Shown here piece by piece: positions 46,835-59,688 of a DNA stretch of 64,000 bases. The stretch comes from Siphonodentalium dalli (Eukaryota; Mollusca; Scaphopoda; Gadilida; Siphonodentaliidae). The translations under genes and the position numbers were made by a program. The DNA is taken from contig CP136063.1 in NCBI GenBank assembly GCA_032622095.1, positions 115,900,723-115,964,722 on the forward strand, given 5' to 3'. The notes beneath the pieces are model-generated. The model worked only from the letters and a program-made list of their open reading frames with translations, did not search any database and was not told the origin of the DNA. Within the stretch, counting starts at the first letter, position 1; each line of letters starts with the position of its first letter.

Positions 46835-47100
46835 GGGAGCGTCTCAAAAATCTTTGCGGAATCCGCAAATATTTTCCGAAACGTCGAGATTTCCGCAACG
46901 CTATCGTCTGAATATTTCCGCAAATGTTCCGAAAAACGCCACGAGTTTTCCGCAAAATTACCGAAACGTTACATAAAAATTTCCGCAAACGCCATGAGTT
47001 TTCCGCAAAAATTACCGAAACATTAAATAAAGATTTCCGCAAACATTCCGCTATTTTCCGGCATTGCGGAAAGTAATTTTCCGAAAACGTTGAAAATTAT
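46835..47100. mobile_element. end of a second Harbinger-like family with TTTCCGCAAA words
   Basis: After TTAA comes GGGAGCGTCTCAAAAATCTT, then the near-palindrome TTGCGGAATCCGCAA, then about 200 bp of words TTTCCGCAAA and TTTCCGAAA. This parallels the 5012 end (GGGAGC, TCAAAA, a palindrome, then an array) with a different word. The other end was not found. The 105-codon frame at 46725-47042 is a product of the array. Confidence 0.55.
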
Positions 47101-47836
47101 AAAATGAGATTTCCGTAAATCGTGACGATAACGTCGCAATTAAATCTCGAGACAAGTCGCATCACAAACGCGCACCTGACACACAAGGCATTAAAGGGAT
47201 TGTTAATCAGCACTGTAAATATAATTGCTCGAATCAACAAACAAACATGCTATATTTTAATATGATCATTCTATACACTGTATCCACAGTTTTATAAACT
47301 CTTCTATCATTACGATAGTTTTATCAGAATAGTTTTACTATTATCGTTTTATATACCCAATATACTGGGGTGCTTCTCACCTAAATGAGGGATTTCCATA
47401 ACAAACAATTAGCTACCGCGCTGGACAAAACAAGTGTCCACTTAACCGCGGTTTGTTATTGTGATGTTCTGTTTTCTCTTGTTTAAATAAAAACAAAATT
47501 ACACTAATTTAAACTATTATTTGGTTTGAAATTACATTGACTACATCCGCCCATGTGGGCCTCCTTTTGGAATTTACTGCCGGCCAGAATTTTCTTCACA
47601 ATGAAAAATAAAGATCTTTTGTGCGTTGTAAGATATTTTTGTGTGTGTGTGTGAGGGTGTGTGTGTGTGTGGTCATTACAGGTAGGCCTATACATGTATG
47701 TGCTTAACATAAAATATAAATGGGGTGGTCGATATTAGTTACTACGCTGTTTCAGTTCGACAGGCTGGACGTAGTAATTAAGCCTCAGGGGGACCTAAAT
47801 ATCTCAAGGACCTTCTTCATAAATATAATAAAATAC
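47101..47836. other. unassigned sequence with a GT microsatellite
   Basis: Nothing recognised except a GT-rich run at about 47640-47671 (interrupted by GAGG). Confidence 0.5.
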
Positions 47837-48230
47837 TTACAAGTTTTTAACTGTCTTATGATTTTGTGAGTTAAATAGAGCGGCTAATTTATAAGTGTTT
47901 GGTTTCTGATAGAGGTAGGGTTTCAGATATTGTATTCTTAGTTTGCTAAGTTCCCTACAATTCAGTACCATGTGGTATTCATCGCCGATTTCGAGATTAC
48001 AGAGTGCAGATTCTGTCCAAATAATCCGTATTGTCCAAGCACCGAGTTCTTTTGGGAGTTTGTGGTTTCTAGCGCGGAAAGCTAAATTATTGTGAACTGC
48101 TCTATTATCATCAAGGGATATAGGTAATTCTCATTCAAATTTGACTTTATGATCCGGTAAAATGCGAATCTGCTTGATTTCGATATTGTTGACCACCATT
48201 CTTGAATGTATGTTCAAATCTTTTCAATAG
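47837..48230 (-). pseudogene. LINE reverse-transcriptase ORF, C-terminal remnant
   Basis: Minus-strand translation gives YIQEWWSTISKSSRF and FYRIIK segments. After a frameshift it gives NNLAFRARNHKLPKELGAW, an I-WTESALCNLEIGDEYH segment, ELSKLRIQYLKPYLYQ and LFNSQNHKTVKNL, then a stop (47837-47839). The pattern of a C.LC..IGDE.H block followed by K.YL..Y...PN..K...L matches the end of non-LTR retrotransposon ORF2 proteins. One internal stop and a frameshift show that it is dead. Nothing upstream of 48230 could be joined to it, so the rest of the element is missing. Confidence 0.75.
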
Positions 48231-49081
48231 TTACTATAAAGACAAAGCTGGGCATCGTGGCAGTGGACTTTTGATTAAACTTGAAAGGGAATATCGCCGA
48301 GAAAGTGACATACAATAATGTTCACTCAAACAATGGTATACGATGTAGCAATCCATGTCGATTGCTACACAGTCCTCGTGCCCAATTTCTGAATAATGCT
48401 GACGTAATTCGCGTGCACCTGGCATTTGAGAGATACAGATGCGCGCAAAAATAACGGCGATTAACAAGTTTTATTCACTTTTTTGTGGCAATGTTCGTAA
48501 GATTACTACTGTAAATTGGCATATAATAGGTTTACCTCCTCTTAATGATATAAATATATGATATAGGTCATCAACTGACCACATTGGTAATCTGCATTGG
48601 CTTGTCAAAGTTACCCAAGTGCGTCAGTGAATGACCTGCTTATACTGAGATTTGTACTCAATTTATACCCATACTGTTTCTGACGGAATTATCAATTGAA
48701 GGTCACATTAATTTTGGCAGTTGACTTCACACAACATGTCCAGAAAAATTGGTCGGATTAATTTGAATGGACATGTCTTCCAATGCAAATCACTGGAGTA
48801 AACGTTACAGTTGCAAATATAGTTGGGTATGACTTAATAATGCAGTATTGAAAATAATACGTATTTATCTGGGATTAAGTTCCATAATATGTTGGTCTAT
48901 TTTTCAAATTGATAAAAATCAAGTGTAGCCCAATTAAAGAATTTTATTATTTACAGTACTTATACTAGTAGCCCATATTATGCACGTGTACACTTGTCAG
49001 TTAAATATGACTTCGCGTCTAACCTCTGCACTGGAGATTTGTATCGAAATTTCCATTCATATTTTCGCAGGTGACTGCGCT
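48231..49081. other. unassigned sequence
   Basis: A 77-codon minus-strand frame (48234-48467) has no recognisable motif. No repeat family identified. Confidence 0.4.
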
Positions 49082-49949
49082 CTTTAGTTTTTAGCTCACC
49101 TGAGACGAAGTCTCCGGTGGAGCTATAGTCATCACTCCTCGTCTGTCGTCCGTCCATCCGTCCGTCCATCCGTCCGTCAACAATTCTTTAAACATCTTCT
49201 CCTCTGAAACCATCAGACCGATTGGGTTTATATTTGGTGTGGATGTTCCCTAGGTGACTCTTATTCAGATTTGTTCAAATGAGGTCACCAAGTCAAATAG
49301 TTTTGATGTCAGGACCATAACTATTTTTCCACATAGTAATTCTTAAAACGACTTCTTTTCTGAAGTTGTCAGGCCGAATGGGTTCATATTTGGTATGAGG
49401 GTACCTTGGGTGACTGTGGTTCAGATTTGTTCAAATGAGGTCACTGTGTCGAATGTTGGCGGAGCCAGTGACATAACTAAAAAAAAAAAAAAAACCCCAA
49501 AATAATATTCACATTTAACTACTCCTTGCTCAATTTAACACACAAAATTTTTTAAATAATTTTTTTTTTATAACATGTTATAAAATTTGAAAAACTCACA
49601 TAATTATAACATCCTCTGAGTTATGAAACTTCAGTCTTCAATGAAATCACAGAAACTTTCCATTACCCACCCCCCCCCCCCCCACCCTCACATGACCCAG
49701 GACCCCACCCTGCCAACAGCCCCTTCACCCATATCATATCACAACTTACCTCTCTCCAGAAGCAGTTATTATATCTGCCAATATTATATCTACAAGAGGA
49801 CTCAGGGTCAGAGAGACACACAGTCAGGTCATTAATTGAGATCAGAATGACAGATTAGAGATTAGAATGTTATTGGACAGGTTTGTGTAAACACTGCACT
49901 AGCAATGGTGCTTGTTGTTATTATCAAATTAAAACAAAATTATTTTCTC

Positions 49950-50208
49950 AAGCCTGAATTTAGTGTGTCTGACATTTGCAGAATGAGGTCCCCAGGGGGT
50001 GAATTTAGTGTTGCTACCCTGTACAGCAGGCTAGAATCACCAACTTCAACAGTAGAACTTCAATCTGTTTCTAGGTTTCCCATGGCAGTTGAGGCCTAAT
50101 CAGACTGAGTGTGAATTCAGTGATGCTAGCCTGCCTTGCGGAATAGTGTCATTCAATTCAACTTTTGGGGACCTCATTCTGCAAATGTCAGACACTAAAT
50201 TCAGGCTT
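49950..50208. mobile_element. 259 bp MITE with ~44 bp inverted ends
   Basis: AAGCCTGAATTTAGTGTGTC through GAGGTCCCCA at 49950-49994 is inverted at 50166-50208, with the loss of a GT. A second, truncated copy is at about 50636-50752. Confidence 0.75.
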
Positions 50209-50874
50209 GGCTGTTTCATATTATTTTCTTAACCACCACTTATCCAGGTGTCCAGGTGAAGAAAAATTGGGGGGTATATTGGATTGAATTTGTCTTCTGT
50301 CTGTCAGGCAGTCCTTCTATCCATCTGTCTGTTGGGATGTCTATCCATCTGTCTTTCAACAATTGTTTTCTTCTCCATATTAAAGACCAAATGTGTTTAT
50401 ATATTTTGGTGTGCATGTTCCCTAGGTGACTCACAATCAGATTTGTTCAAATAAGTTCATCAGATCAAATAGGTGCAAAGCCAGGACCATAACTGTTTCC
50501 CGCCATAGTAATTTTTAAAACAATTTCTTCTCAAGAACCATTGGGCCTATATAGCTTATATTTGGTATGGAGGGGCCTTGGGTGACCGGGGTTCAGATTT
50601 GTTCAAATGGGGTCATTTTTAGGAAAAGAGGCCCCCAGAGGGTGAGGTGAATTCAGTGATGCTAGCCCACCTTGCGGAATAGTGTCATTAAATTCGCCGT
50701 TTGGGGACCTCATTCTGCAAAGGTCAGACACACTTAATACAGGCTTGCTGTTCCAAAATTATTTTCTTAACCACCACTTATCCAGGTGAAATCATACCCT
50801 GATTTTTCAAAGAAAAATGGGGGGGGGGGGGGTATATTGAATATTGGGGGGGGGTATATTGATATTACTAGATG

Positions 50875-51610
50875 AATGGATCTCATAGATGGGGATTCAC
50901 ATTTGTTCTAATATGGGCAGAGATAAGAGATTTAACTCTCCTCTATGCTGTTTGGTACTGGTATAATAATATTGATTTCCAGGCAGCCTGGGTGGGGGCA
51001 ACGTTTGAGGCAATGGGTAGTGAGTGTAGAGGGGGTGGAGTTTTGGCCCCCTACTTTAATCAAAATTTAAACAGTTGAAAATTTCATGCCTGATACAACA
51101 TTAGTTGTAGATTAGATGTTCACACCAAAAAATTTCATGCCTGATACAACATTAGTTGTAGATTTTCCAATATTATTTTCTTAACCGCCACATGACCTTA
51201 TTTTTATTGATCTCATAGTTGGGGATTTACATTTGGCAATGGGGAGGGAGTGTAGAGGGGGTGGAGTTTTGACCCCCTACCTTGATAAAAATAAAAACAG
51301 TTGAAAATTTCATGCCTGATACAAAATTAGTTGTAGATTAGATGTTCACACCAAAACATTTCATGCCTGATACAACATTAGTTGTAGATTTTCCAATATT
51401 ATTTTCTTAACCGCCACATGACTTTATTTTTATTTTTATTGATCTCATAGTTGGGGATTTACATTTGGCAATGGGGAGGGAGTGTAGAGGGGGTGGAGTT
51501 TTGACCCCCTACCTTGATAAAAATAAAAACAGTTGAAAATTTCATGCCTGATACAACATTAGTTGTAGATTAGATGTTCACACCAAAAAATTTCACCATT
51601 AGATGTTCAC
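50875..51610 (+). repeat. ~230 bp tandem repeat, about three copies
   Basis: GAGGGGGTGGAGTTTTG occurs near 51028, 51255 and 51486. Each is followed by ACAGTTGAAAATTTCATGCC and two copies of TTCATGCCTGATACAACATT. Later units are nearly identical, which suggests recent amplification. Confidence 0.85.
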
Positions 51611-52095
51611 ACTAAAAATCGGTTGGAACTGTTTTCATAGTTTGGTTTAATTCTCCAACATGTATGTTTTTAAATCACCAGTCCATATATGTTCCTACTT
51701 CAGGTTAAACTGTTGGACAGAATTGGCCACAAATTTTAACTTTATGGGGTTGTCAGGTTGGTAATTTTCAAATGAGGTCACCTGGTCAAATAGGGGCCAA
51801 GCGAAGGACAGTTTTCCTCTTAATATGCTTCCTTCACAAGGACCATCAGGTCTATTTTACTGATATTTAGTATGAAGGGTTCTTTGGTGTATGGGATTCA
51901 AAATTATTCAGATGGGGTCACCAGGTTAAATAGGGTGGGACCAGGGACATAACTGTATGTCTCTATAGTAATACTTAAAATGTCTTCTCAAGATAGGTTG
52001 GACTATTTAGCTTACATATAGTATGGAGGATCCTTTAGTGTCTGAGATTCAGATTTGTTAACATGAGGTCAACCTGTTAAGAAATGACGGGGCTA

Positions 52096-53376
52096 TGGGG
52101 ACTTAACACTTTTGTGTCTAATAAAATCATTAAAATACAAAATTCATTAAAACATCTACCTTGGAACTACCTGACTGATTAATCTGACATACATGTATGG
52201 TGTTTTGGGTCCATGGATAATTGGGCTTCAAACATGTCTAAATGGTTTTATAAAAAGGCGCTTGTGAGATTGGAAATTTCCAACAATTGAGAAAGTTTGA
52301 GATGTCGGTTGTGAAATTCCAACCTAAGACTTGGGAGTCTGGAGCCCGGTCGGGAGGGGACTTGTTGAGCTGGAGGAGGGGGTGGGGTGATCAGTAGTGT
52401 ACAGTTGGTAAATTCAAGGTAGATATTCACTGATCTACATACATGAAGCCTCTCTAGCCACATATCCTGTTTAGATCTACTTCTTTTAAAATGATTATGA
52501 AAAGGTCTGACTGTTGTGGTCTCCAGAGTCCCAGTCTTATCAGTCTTTGTAGTCTGGTGAGCGACCCCACAGTCTTTGACTGTCTTGTTACCATATCAGG
52601 ATTCATGAAAACAAAATACGGAACGCTCTTTATTAAATTGTTAGGACTAATGCTGAAGTAAAGCTGGGACCTAATGTATCTAAAATCTAATTTGCAAATA
52701 AGTGCTTCGGAAGATAAAAACTATGTCATTCTATTGTGAAAACTAGATTCGAAAATTGACAGTATTATAATACTATTAATACCACTGTATTGGGTTCCCC
52801 TATTTGTGAAAAGGTGGGGGATCCACGCGTGCATATTATAAAATATCTAAATGCAATAGGCAACATATATCATATACTTTAAGTGAAATGTAAAGGATGC
52901 AGTCACACCTCATCGTATATTCTGGTCGTTATCTAACGAAATCGGAATCCACAAAAGACACGAAATTTGGGAAGAGCTCGATTTAACCAATCACAGTGGT
53001 ATCTCCATTCAGACAGGGAACGAGGGCGGGATCTACAACTGTTGATACTATAATGATTGATGTTGGTGGTTTTTTTTTTTTTTTTGTGTGTCCTTTGCCC
53101 TCTGATAATTTATTTCTGTATGCGGTACAACGGAACCCTTTGATATTTGTCGTCTTTTGTCAGTTAGATTTCCGGTTGGTTGCTTTGATACACCTTGCTG
53201 TGTTTTAGTTGCATGTTAATTATGAACAGTGGCCGGCCAAGTTGTATCAAATGTGTTGCCATTACAAACAGTGTCAAACTGACATCATTGCTATAACTAG
53301 GTCAGCCGTGCGCACTCTCTTGTCAAATATATCTGAGTACATGTCAGGAGGTTTATATAGGGTGTCAGTACTCACT
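52096..53376. other. unassigned sequence
   Basis: No gene recognised. ORFs such as 52248-52463 and 52996-53208 lack any supporting feature. A T-run lies at 53070-53085. Confidence 0.4.
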
Positions 53377-53668
53377 CCCTGCATCAGGGTTGGGTCAATT
53401 ACATTGCAATGTAATTAATTACATTTACATTGAAATATGTCAATTACAATTACATTGGAAATGCAATGTAATTAATTACAATTACATTGGTTCAAATACA
53501 ATTACTTTTGGTCAATGAAAATCCGGATTCGGGAAGAGCTTCTAGGAGGAATTCATTTGTGTTTGATGAACTTTATTGATATACATAAAATATAAAAGCA
53601 AATTAATGTAACACAGTGAAACAATGTAAACAAAACAATAAAACAACAACTACATGTAGAGCACAAAT

Positions 53669-53747
53669 TGACAGATGACACATTCGAAAGAATGATGATG
53701 GTCAGGTGACCTGACCATCATCATTCTTTCGAATGTGTCATCTGTCA
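53669..53747. repeat. 79 bp perfect palindrome inside the hAT element
   Basis: Arms of 39 bp around a single central base (53708) pair without mismatch, from ACAGATGACACATTCGAAAG to its inverse. The right arm overlaps the end of the transposase fragment. Confidence 0.95.
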
Positions 53748-53759
53748 TTCGACACCTGT

Positions 53760-53947
53760 CGGGTCTGAATATTTTGTACAATTTTGTACAATTAAGTCGC
53801 CAGTATGTGAGTGGACTGGTATCACTGGGGACGCACGGTTCCTGCAGATATTTCGTAACCTCATCACTGTCGGTTGTGAGGATCGGTGTAGTTGGCACTT
53901 CATCCATGAAACTGAAGAGGGCGCTCATATTGATCCCTATGTTTCCG
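53760..53947 (-). pseudogene. hAT transposase C-terminal fragment
   Basis: On the minus strand, after an acceptor-like TTATTTTTGTTTCAG, the frame reads GNIGINMSALFSFMDEV, then SDEVTKYLQEP and SPLTYWRLNCTKLYKI. The arrangement E-KYL-EP ... PL-YW--N---- resembles the start of the hAT dimerisation domain (usually WW; here YW). It is cut just where the palindrome begins, before the expected P.LA..A..YL block, so it is a truncated final exon. Confidence 0.6.
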
Positions 53948-55421
53948 CTGAAACAAAAATAATTAACATTAAGATACATCATTATGTATAATTTGCCTAC
54001 ATACTAATAGCAGGGATTAAAACAATCAAGCCAGCTAGGGTTGTAAATCACACACAATGACATAATCAGGATTATGAAGTAAAACAGGCCACCTGCCTAA
54101 GGCTGCCTTTGTTGGGGGATTAACCCATTGATAAAATACTGCAGTGGAGTCATATAATTAGGACAGCAAGACAGATTAAGTGCACAAAACTGACCAGATA
54201 TGGAGGTGAATACAGTTAAGCTCAAAACAAATAGACTAAATGAGGTTTTGTTATGAAGACAAAATTGCATTTGTTATTAATGTTATAAAACAATTATTGT
54301 TTTTAAATGAATGTATTACTTTTAAAGATATATTCCGGGAAACATCAGAAACAACAATAATGTTTATGAAAATAATATTTTTTTTTAAATCCAATACATG
54401 TACTTGTATTAATTATGTACTTATTGTCATGATGATATACACATTATTGTAGGTGTATTAAAACATATACATATAATAATAACAATAACATATATAAATA
54501 ATATAAAATAAAATTCAACATGACTTACCTTTAGATGTGTGATGAAATTTGAAGTTGCTTTTGCTGAACCCGAAATCAGTGTTGGTCAATGTTTACATGT
54601 AGCTTTGAATTTGTCAGAAATATCATTGGGCAAGGTAAAATGTTGCCTAATGAATGAAAAACTTTGAGAAGGCATCGCTAATGGACTCTAATAGAGGCAA
54701 AGAGAGAATGATTGCTTGATAGTCAGTGATGCAGTTATATACAAACTTGTAACAACAAATGATGAGACTATCTCATTATGGGGGGGGGGGCTACATGAAA
54801 GAGTAATCACTGTATTCACTGAGCGGTCGTCATCTTTGAAGTATAGTATTGAGCTATGACAACAACCCAATATTCATGGTGACAGGTCACCACCAATGAT
54901 GCACTATCAAAACATTGTTTATATTAATTCTATTGTGACCCACAACTTGTGAGTTGTTTTAATTTATTTATTGCCTCCATATGCGGAGAGTATATATACA
55001 TTACATAGATATATACATGAGTCAAGTGAGAGGGTTTCGTGACTCCATCTTTGAAGTTTTAATTTAGAACATGTATCCATGAAACTACTAACATAGAAGG
55101 AAAATATGAGGATAATGACCCCATGTGTATAACACTAGTCAAGTAAGTTATTAACCAAGTGTTTTACCTGATACTATTAACATATCATAGTCATGTCACA
55201 TTTCAGATACAAATGCTGATGTGTTAACTTGTTATATTGGTCTGTATTTTTGGAATGTAATTGAAAATGTAATTGAAATTACACCCCTTTTCTCAATGTA
55301 ATTAATTACATTCAATTGAAAAAACCTTCAATTACAAATTACATCCAATTACTTGGGAAAATGTAATTAATTACATTCAATTACAATTACAAATTACAAT
55401 TACCCCAACCCTGCCCTGCAT

Positions 55422-57420
55422 GCCATCATATACATGACTCGTGCTTGTGAATTAAACACGTTTTGACTATTGTAGAGGCTCTTATGTCCATTTTTTGGCT
55501 CCCGTGTGCATTTTGTGAAGAAATATAGCCACTATGCTCATGATGTTGCTTGATATCTGGGGCACCAGAAAACAAATGTTAGACACCTGGGGGTCGCGAC
55601 TGGGTGGATTTATGACGTCATCAAGATGGCCGCTATCCAACATTTCAGAGTAGGCACTGAATCAGTTTGATTAATAGCTAGTAGTGAATTTATGTTAGGA
55701 AATATAATATTTCTCTAGTATTGTGATACTATGATAACAGGCTTCACTTTGACAGAAAAATTTACCACATTTAACCAAGATGGCTGCCAAAATGGCGACA
55801 GAAGTTCGGGAAAATGATGAATTTTCAGACATGTCTCTTAAAACATTCACGGTTGTTTGAAATTGGTGAATAATAGCAAGTTAATTTTAAATACATTTGA
55901 ATACCTAACTATTTGAACATGATAATATGTCATACTTTGGGTCTTATTTCTAAAAAATGTCGTCAAAATGTGAATTCGTAAATATGCTATGAAATTTTAC
56001 CAAATATCGATTTTGTAATTCAAGCCAAGTGTTCAGAAAATAGCTGAATTTGATGACAAACATTTGCAACAGGTTTAAACCTATAGATTGCCATATAATT
56101 ACAACCAAAAAAGTGCATCTGTATTCAAGATGGCGACCAAAATGGTTGCCAAAATTGATAAATCAATAAAATTTGTCAAATTTTCTTTGATATCACTCCT
56201 AATGTGCGATTTAGTGAATATAGGTGAATATATTTGCTCAGTGTTGGCATAATAACATGGAGATATGAAACAATATGAATAGTTTGTGAACAATGGCTGT
56301 TTATACTCAAGAATTCGAGAGAATGAAACGACGAAAATGAGATGAAATCATCAAAATAGCAACCATGAACAATTTCAGAGTTGGCATTGAGTCAGGGAGG
56401 AAAATTTAGATAGTGAAATGATTATGTTTCATGACCAATAATACCCTTGGATCACACTTCCTCTTGACGGTGCAATTTGAGCCTCAAAATCCAAGATGGC
56501 TCCCAAAACGGCGACCGAAATTCTAATAATTGATGATTTTTCACACTCGCCTCTTAAATTATTCACAGCGGTTTGAAATCGGTGGCTACTAGCAACCTTA
56601 TTTTGAATGAATTATACTATCTAATCATTCAACAACCATGATATGTTAGATTAACATATTATTATCCATATGATTCTAAATTCAGGATGGTGACTCAGAT
56701 GGTTACCAAAATGGAGAAATCATCCAAATTTGCTAGTTTTCATTGATAACGCTCCTATTGTGGGTTTCAGTGACTACTGGTAAACATATTTGTTACCTGT
56801 TGACAAAAGTGCCAGGAATGTTGATACAATCTGATACAATATGAATATTTTGCGAACAGTAGCTGCTTATATCCAAGATTTCATGAGAATGGAAACAGAA
56901 ACCATGAAAAGTAGATAAATTCATCTGATGTTGACCTATTTGAAAATATTCAAATCTGAATATATTCTGATTACATCCATCATTACATGTACATCAGAAA
57001 TGTCCTGATTGGGTGACTCGACTGGAGAAAAATCCCTACCTCAACAATAAGGCTGTCGGTATTGAGCAATACTTTAATTACTTCCCCTTGATATCGCCTA
57101 AGATTTTTCACTTGACTCCTGAATTGCTCATGTAATGCCATCATACTAAGTCAATTCTACCGAAATTCAGCTGCTCACGGAAATTAATTGAATGGCATCA
57201 CACAATGCTGTACCCAAGAACAGTAGCGGCATATAATGCATTGACATTACAGACATCTTCCTTGTTAACAAGCTTAACAATTAGAATAGGAGCTAATATT
57301 TGTGTGATTCGTTCTTATTAATATACATGTACGAAAACACAGGGTATACTTTTGTGAAACTGAGAAAATTTACAATTGCTCGTCCTTGAATAACATCTAG
57401 TTCATATTGTGTGTGCATCA
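55422..57420. repeat. diverged repeats around AAGATGGCxxCCAAAATGG
   Basis: Units near 55625, 55778, 56128, 56493 and 56695 share CAAGATGGCxxxxAAAATGG, a CATTTCAGAGTxGGCA phrase and TTTGAAATxGGTG. They are strongly diverged, so this is an old repeat or several old insertions. No gene recognised. From 56950 to 57420 nothing is assigned. Confidence 0.5.
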
Positions 57421-57439
57421 GGGGATTATATGACAGATA

Positions 57440-59560
57440 TTGCTTTGTCGCAGACTACCCGGGCGAGAGCATTCAGATGTGAGCTCTATGTGTCTTCTGC
57501 AAAGAAGAATCGCATTGGTGGATTTCTACCAGACCTCTGCTTATTACATGCGATATATAGCGACTAGAGATAAATTATGTTCAGGTTCGTACCAAACAAA
57601 ACTGCTGTGGAGCTCTGGACAGCTCATAGGTCAACTCACTGACTCCACACCAAAGATTTGCGAAAGCGTGGCTGATTTTGATCGAGCTAGGATAGGAAGA
57701 TGGCCTCATATAATGAGTTCAATTGGTACACATGTGTATTTGAGTTCCACAGAGATTGTTTTCTGGACATCGCATATACTGCAAGTTCGTTCCGTGTATG
57801 ATCCCCATCTTCCTATGCAGAACTTATGCACTTATGTCATATTTGTCACATGTATTATCGAAGTTCTTTCGTGCTTGCGTTATGCGGTCTCATCAAAATG
57901 TCATATAAGAAACATATTCACACCAAATTTTCTTTAAATGCCTGCATTTCTGTAATTGTATCGGCAATGTTCCAGATAAAATTGATAATAATTTCTTGCA
58001 CCAATGCACAGTTCGACTTGGCTGTAGAGGCAATTCAACTCACCGACATGTTGAGGTACATGTATTATTATTGGGTGGAAAGTGTATAGTATTCTTTTCA
58101 GATGTTTTATACAGGAACATTTGATATCCCACTACAATGAAATCAGGTCTGCAGAAAACTCAGTTCGTTAAATGTTGTAATCTTATACCTTCCTGAGCAA
58201 TAGTTGAAGTAAATTTCAGTTATGGACAATATTATCTCAATCCAACCTTTGCGCAGTATCTATATTCCAAGCTTGTTATTGGCCTACTTGTGGATCCGAC
58301 TATTATGGTTGTACGGTTTGCCAGCAAATTCTATAAACTACATGTACATTTGTTCGATGGACAATTAAAGGATTTCGTTCGAGATTGCGGGGTTTCTGTG
58401 ATTCGAAGATCTTTACTTTCTGTGAACTAACAGTTGATGTATAATGCTAATGAATGTCCCCATGTGGACGTTTTGCAAGAAATCTTAATAAACGTTCCAT
58501 TAAATGATCTTGATGACCCGTCACTGTATTCATTACTTCGATGCACCATCATATGGCATGGACCAAAGATGAGCTTCTGGTGTTTCGATTAGGTATTTCA
58601 TCACTAAATATCCAGACACTAGGCATAGGCATTTTGATTTCACGATATATTTTCGTTGACAATCAGGAAGAAGTTGAGGAGCCGTTATTGTCACTTGCTG
58701 GACTCGACATGTAGAAAGACAAACCTTAGGCTATTTTTGCCCGATACTGATGTTTTGACATATTCTAAAATAAACTGACAAGCATTAACTCGGTTATGTG
58801 CACAGTTCTGTTAGACTACATCAAAGTGAATATGCAATGTATCTGCTATGAGGTCAGCGGCCGTATTGACATTTATTTATTAAATCTGTATTATGGACTC
58901 TCCATTCCACAACCGAAGCAAACATTCTATATGGAGTCTCTGATATGCAGTCGGAGAGTTTTGTGGTGAGCTCTGTTAGCTTGCGAGATGAGTTTGTAAT
59001 TCAACTGTAGTTGCTGGGGTAAGTTGGTTGTAGATAGACTACCATGAATGTGACCATCTATTGGACGAAGTAACAAGAGTGGTACATGTGCTGGCTCACG
59101 TCTTGAGAAGTGTGACAATGTCTCAACTATTCAAACGAATTTCGGGTGATGAAACACAGATATGCCAAAAACAAGAAACTGAACAATGCAATCTCCTCTT
59201 ATTGTATCTTATTAGACACAACTGTTTCATAATTAGATACAAAATAATGTTTGCACTAACATGTAATGCCTGTGTGTTTCTAAGTTGAGCAATTATATTT
59301 CCCGGTGGCAGTATGATAGCAATGCAACTTCGACTTCGATGAGCTGAATGTTCTAAATGTTTGTGGCCGGGCGAAATCAACATGGTCAACAATTCATCAA
59401 GAATAGGCAACGAATAAAGCAGATCTGCCCCAAACGAAATAATATAGCCATAAAGTTGGATTTCTGTCCGTATTATGACTGCAGGGATTCTTTTGCGTTC
59501 GAGTACTCCTTATGCTCTTATAATGATACAGTCAGCACATATCCGGTTTGACTTCCTTCC
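57440..59560 (+). pseudogene. possible degenerate transposon-protein remnant
   Basis: The longest frame in the window (57440-57937, 165 codons) has no motif I recognise. Downstream at about 58660-58760, in two plus-strand frames, QEEVEEPLLSLAGLDM is followed by LRLFLPDTDVL. This resembles the EEAD ... PDTDVL region of the repeat-borne protein family found at 15250-17206, but only these short blocks agree. No inverted ends were found. The remainder of the interval is unassigned. Confidence 0.25.
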
Positions 59561-59688
59561 CAGGAAACGGGCAGGATCGTTTAAATTATATTGGGCAATT
59601 TCATGTTAGGTTTCTAAGAGTCCATTCTGATATATTCTCGATTATAAACAAACTATGTATGGTCAAACATAGTCACAATATACCTTAA

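Larger units (their letters stand above)
49082..52095 (+). repeat. repeat family C block
   Basis: It starts TTTAGCTCACCTGAGACGAAG at about 49090 with GTCC runs and continues as diverged units of about 160-190 bp marked by TTTGTTCAAATGAGGTCAC (49272, 49430, 50444, 50598, 51765-51785, 51910) and GGTATGxxGGxxCCTTxGGTG. It is interrupted by the MITE at 49950, by C-rich low-complexity sequence at 49666-49690 and by the tandem array at 50875. Non-coding. Confidence 0.6.
53385..55413. mobile_element. hAT element with perfect 8 bp target duplication
   Basis: CAGGGTTGGG at 53385 and CCCCAACCCTG ending at 55413 are the terminal repeats. CCCTGCAT precedes (53377-53384) and follows (55414-55421) the element exactly. 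Both subterminal regions are packed with ATTACAxTT and AATGTAATTAATTACAT words. The 2,029 bp interior retains one transposase fragment (53760-53947, minus) and is otherwise non-coding. The exact duplication points to fairly recent insertion. Confidence 0.9.
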
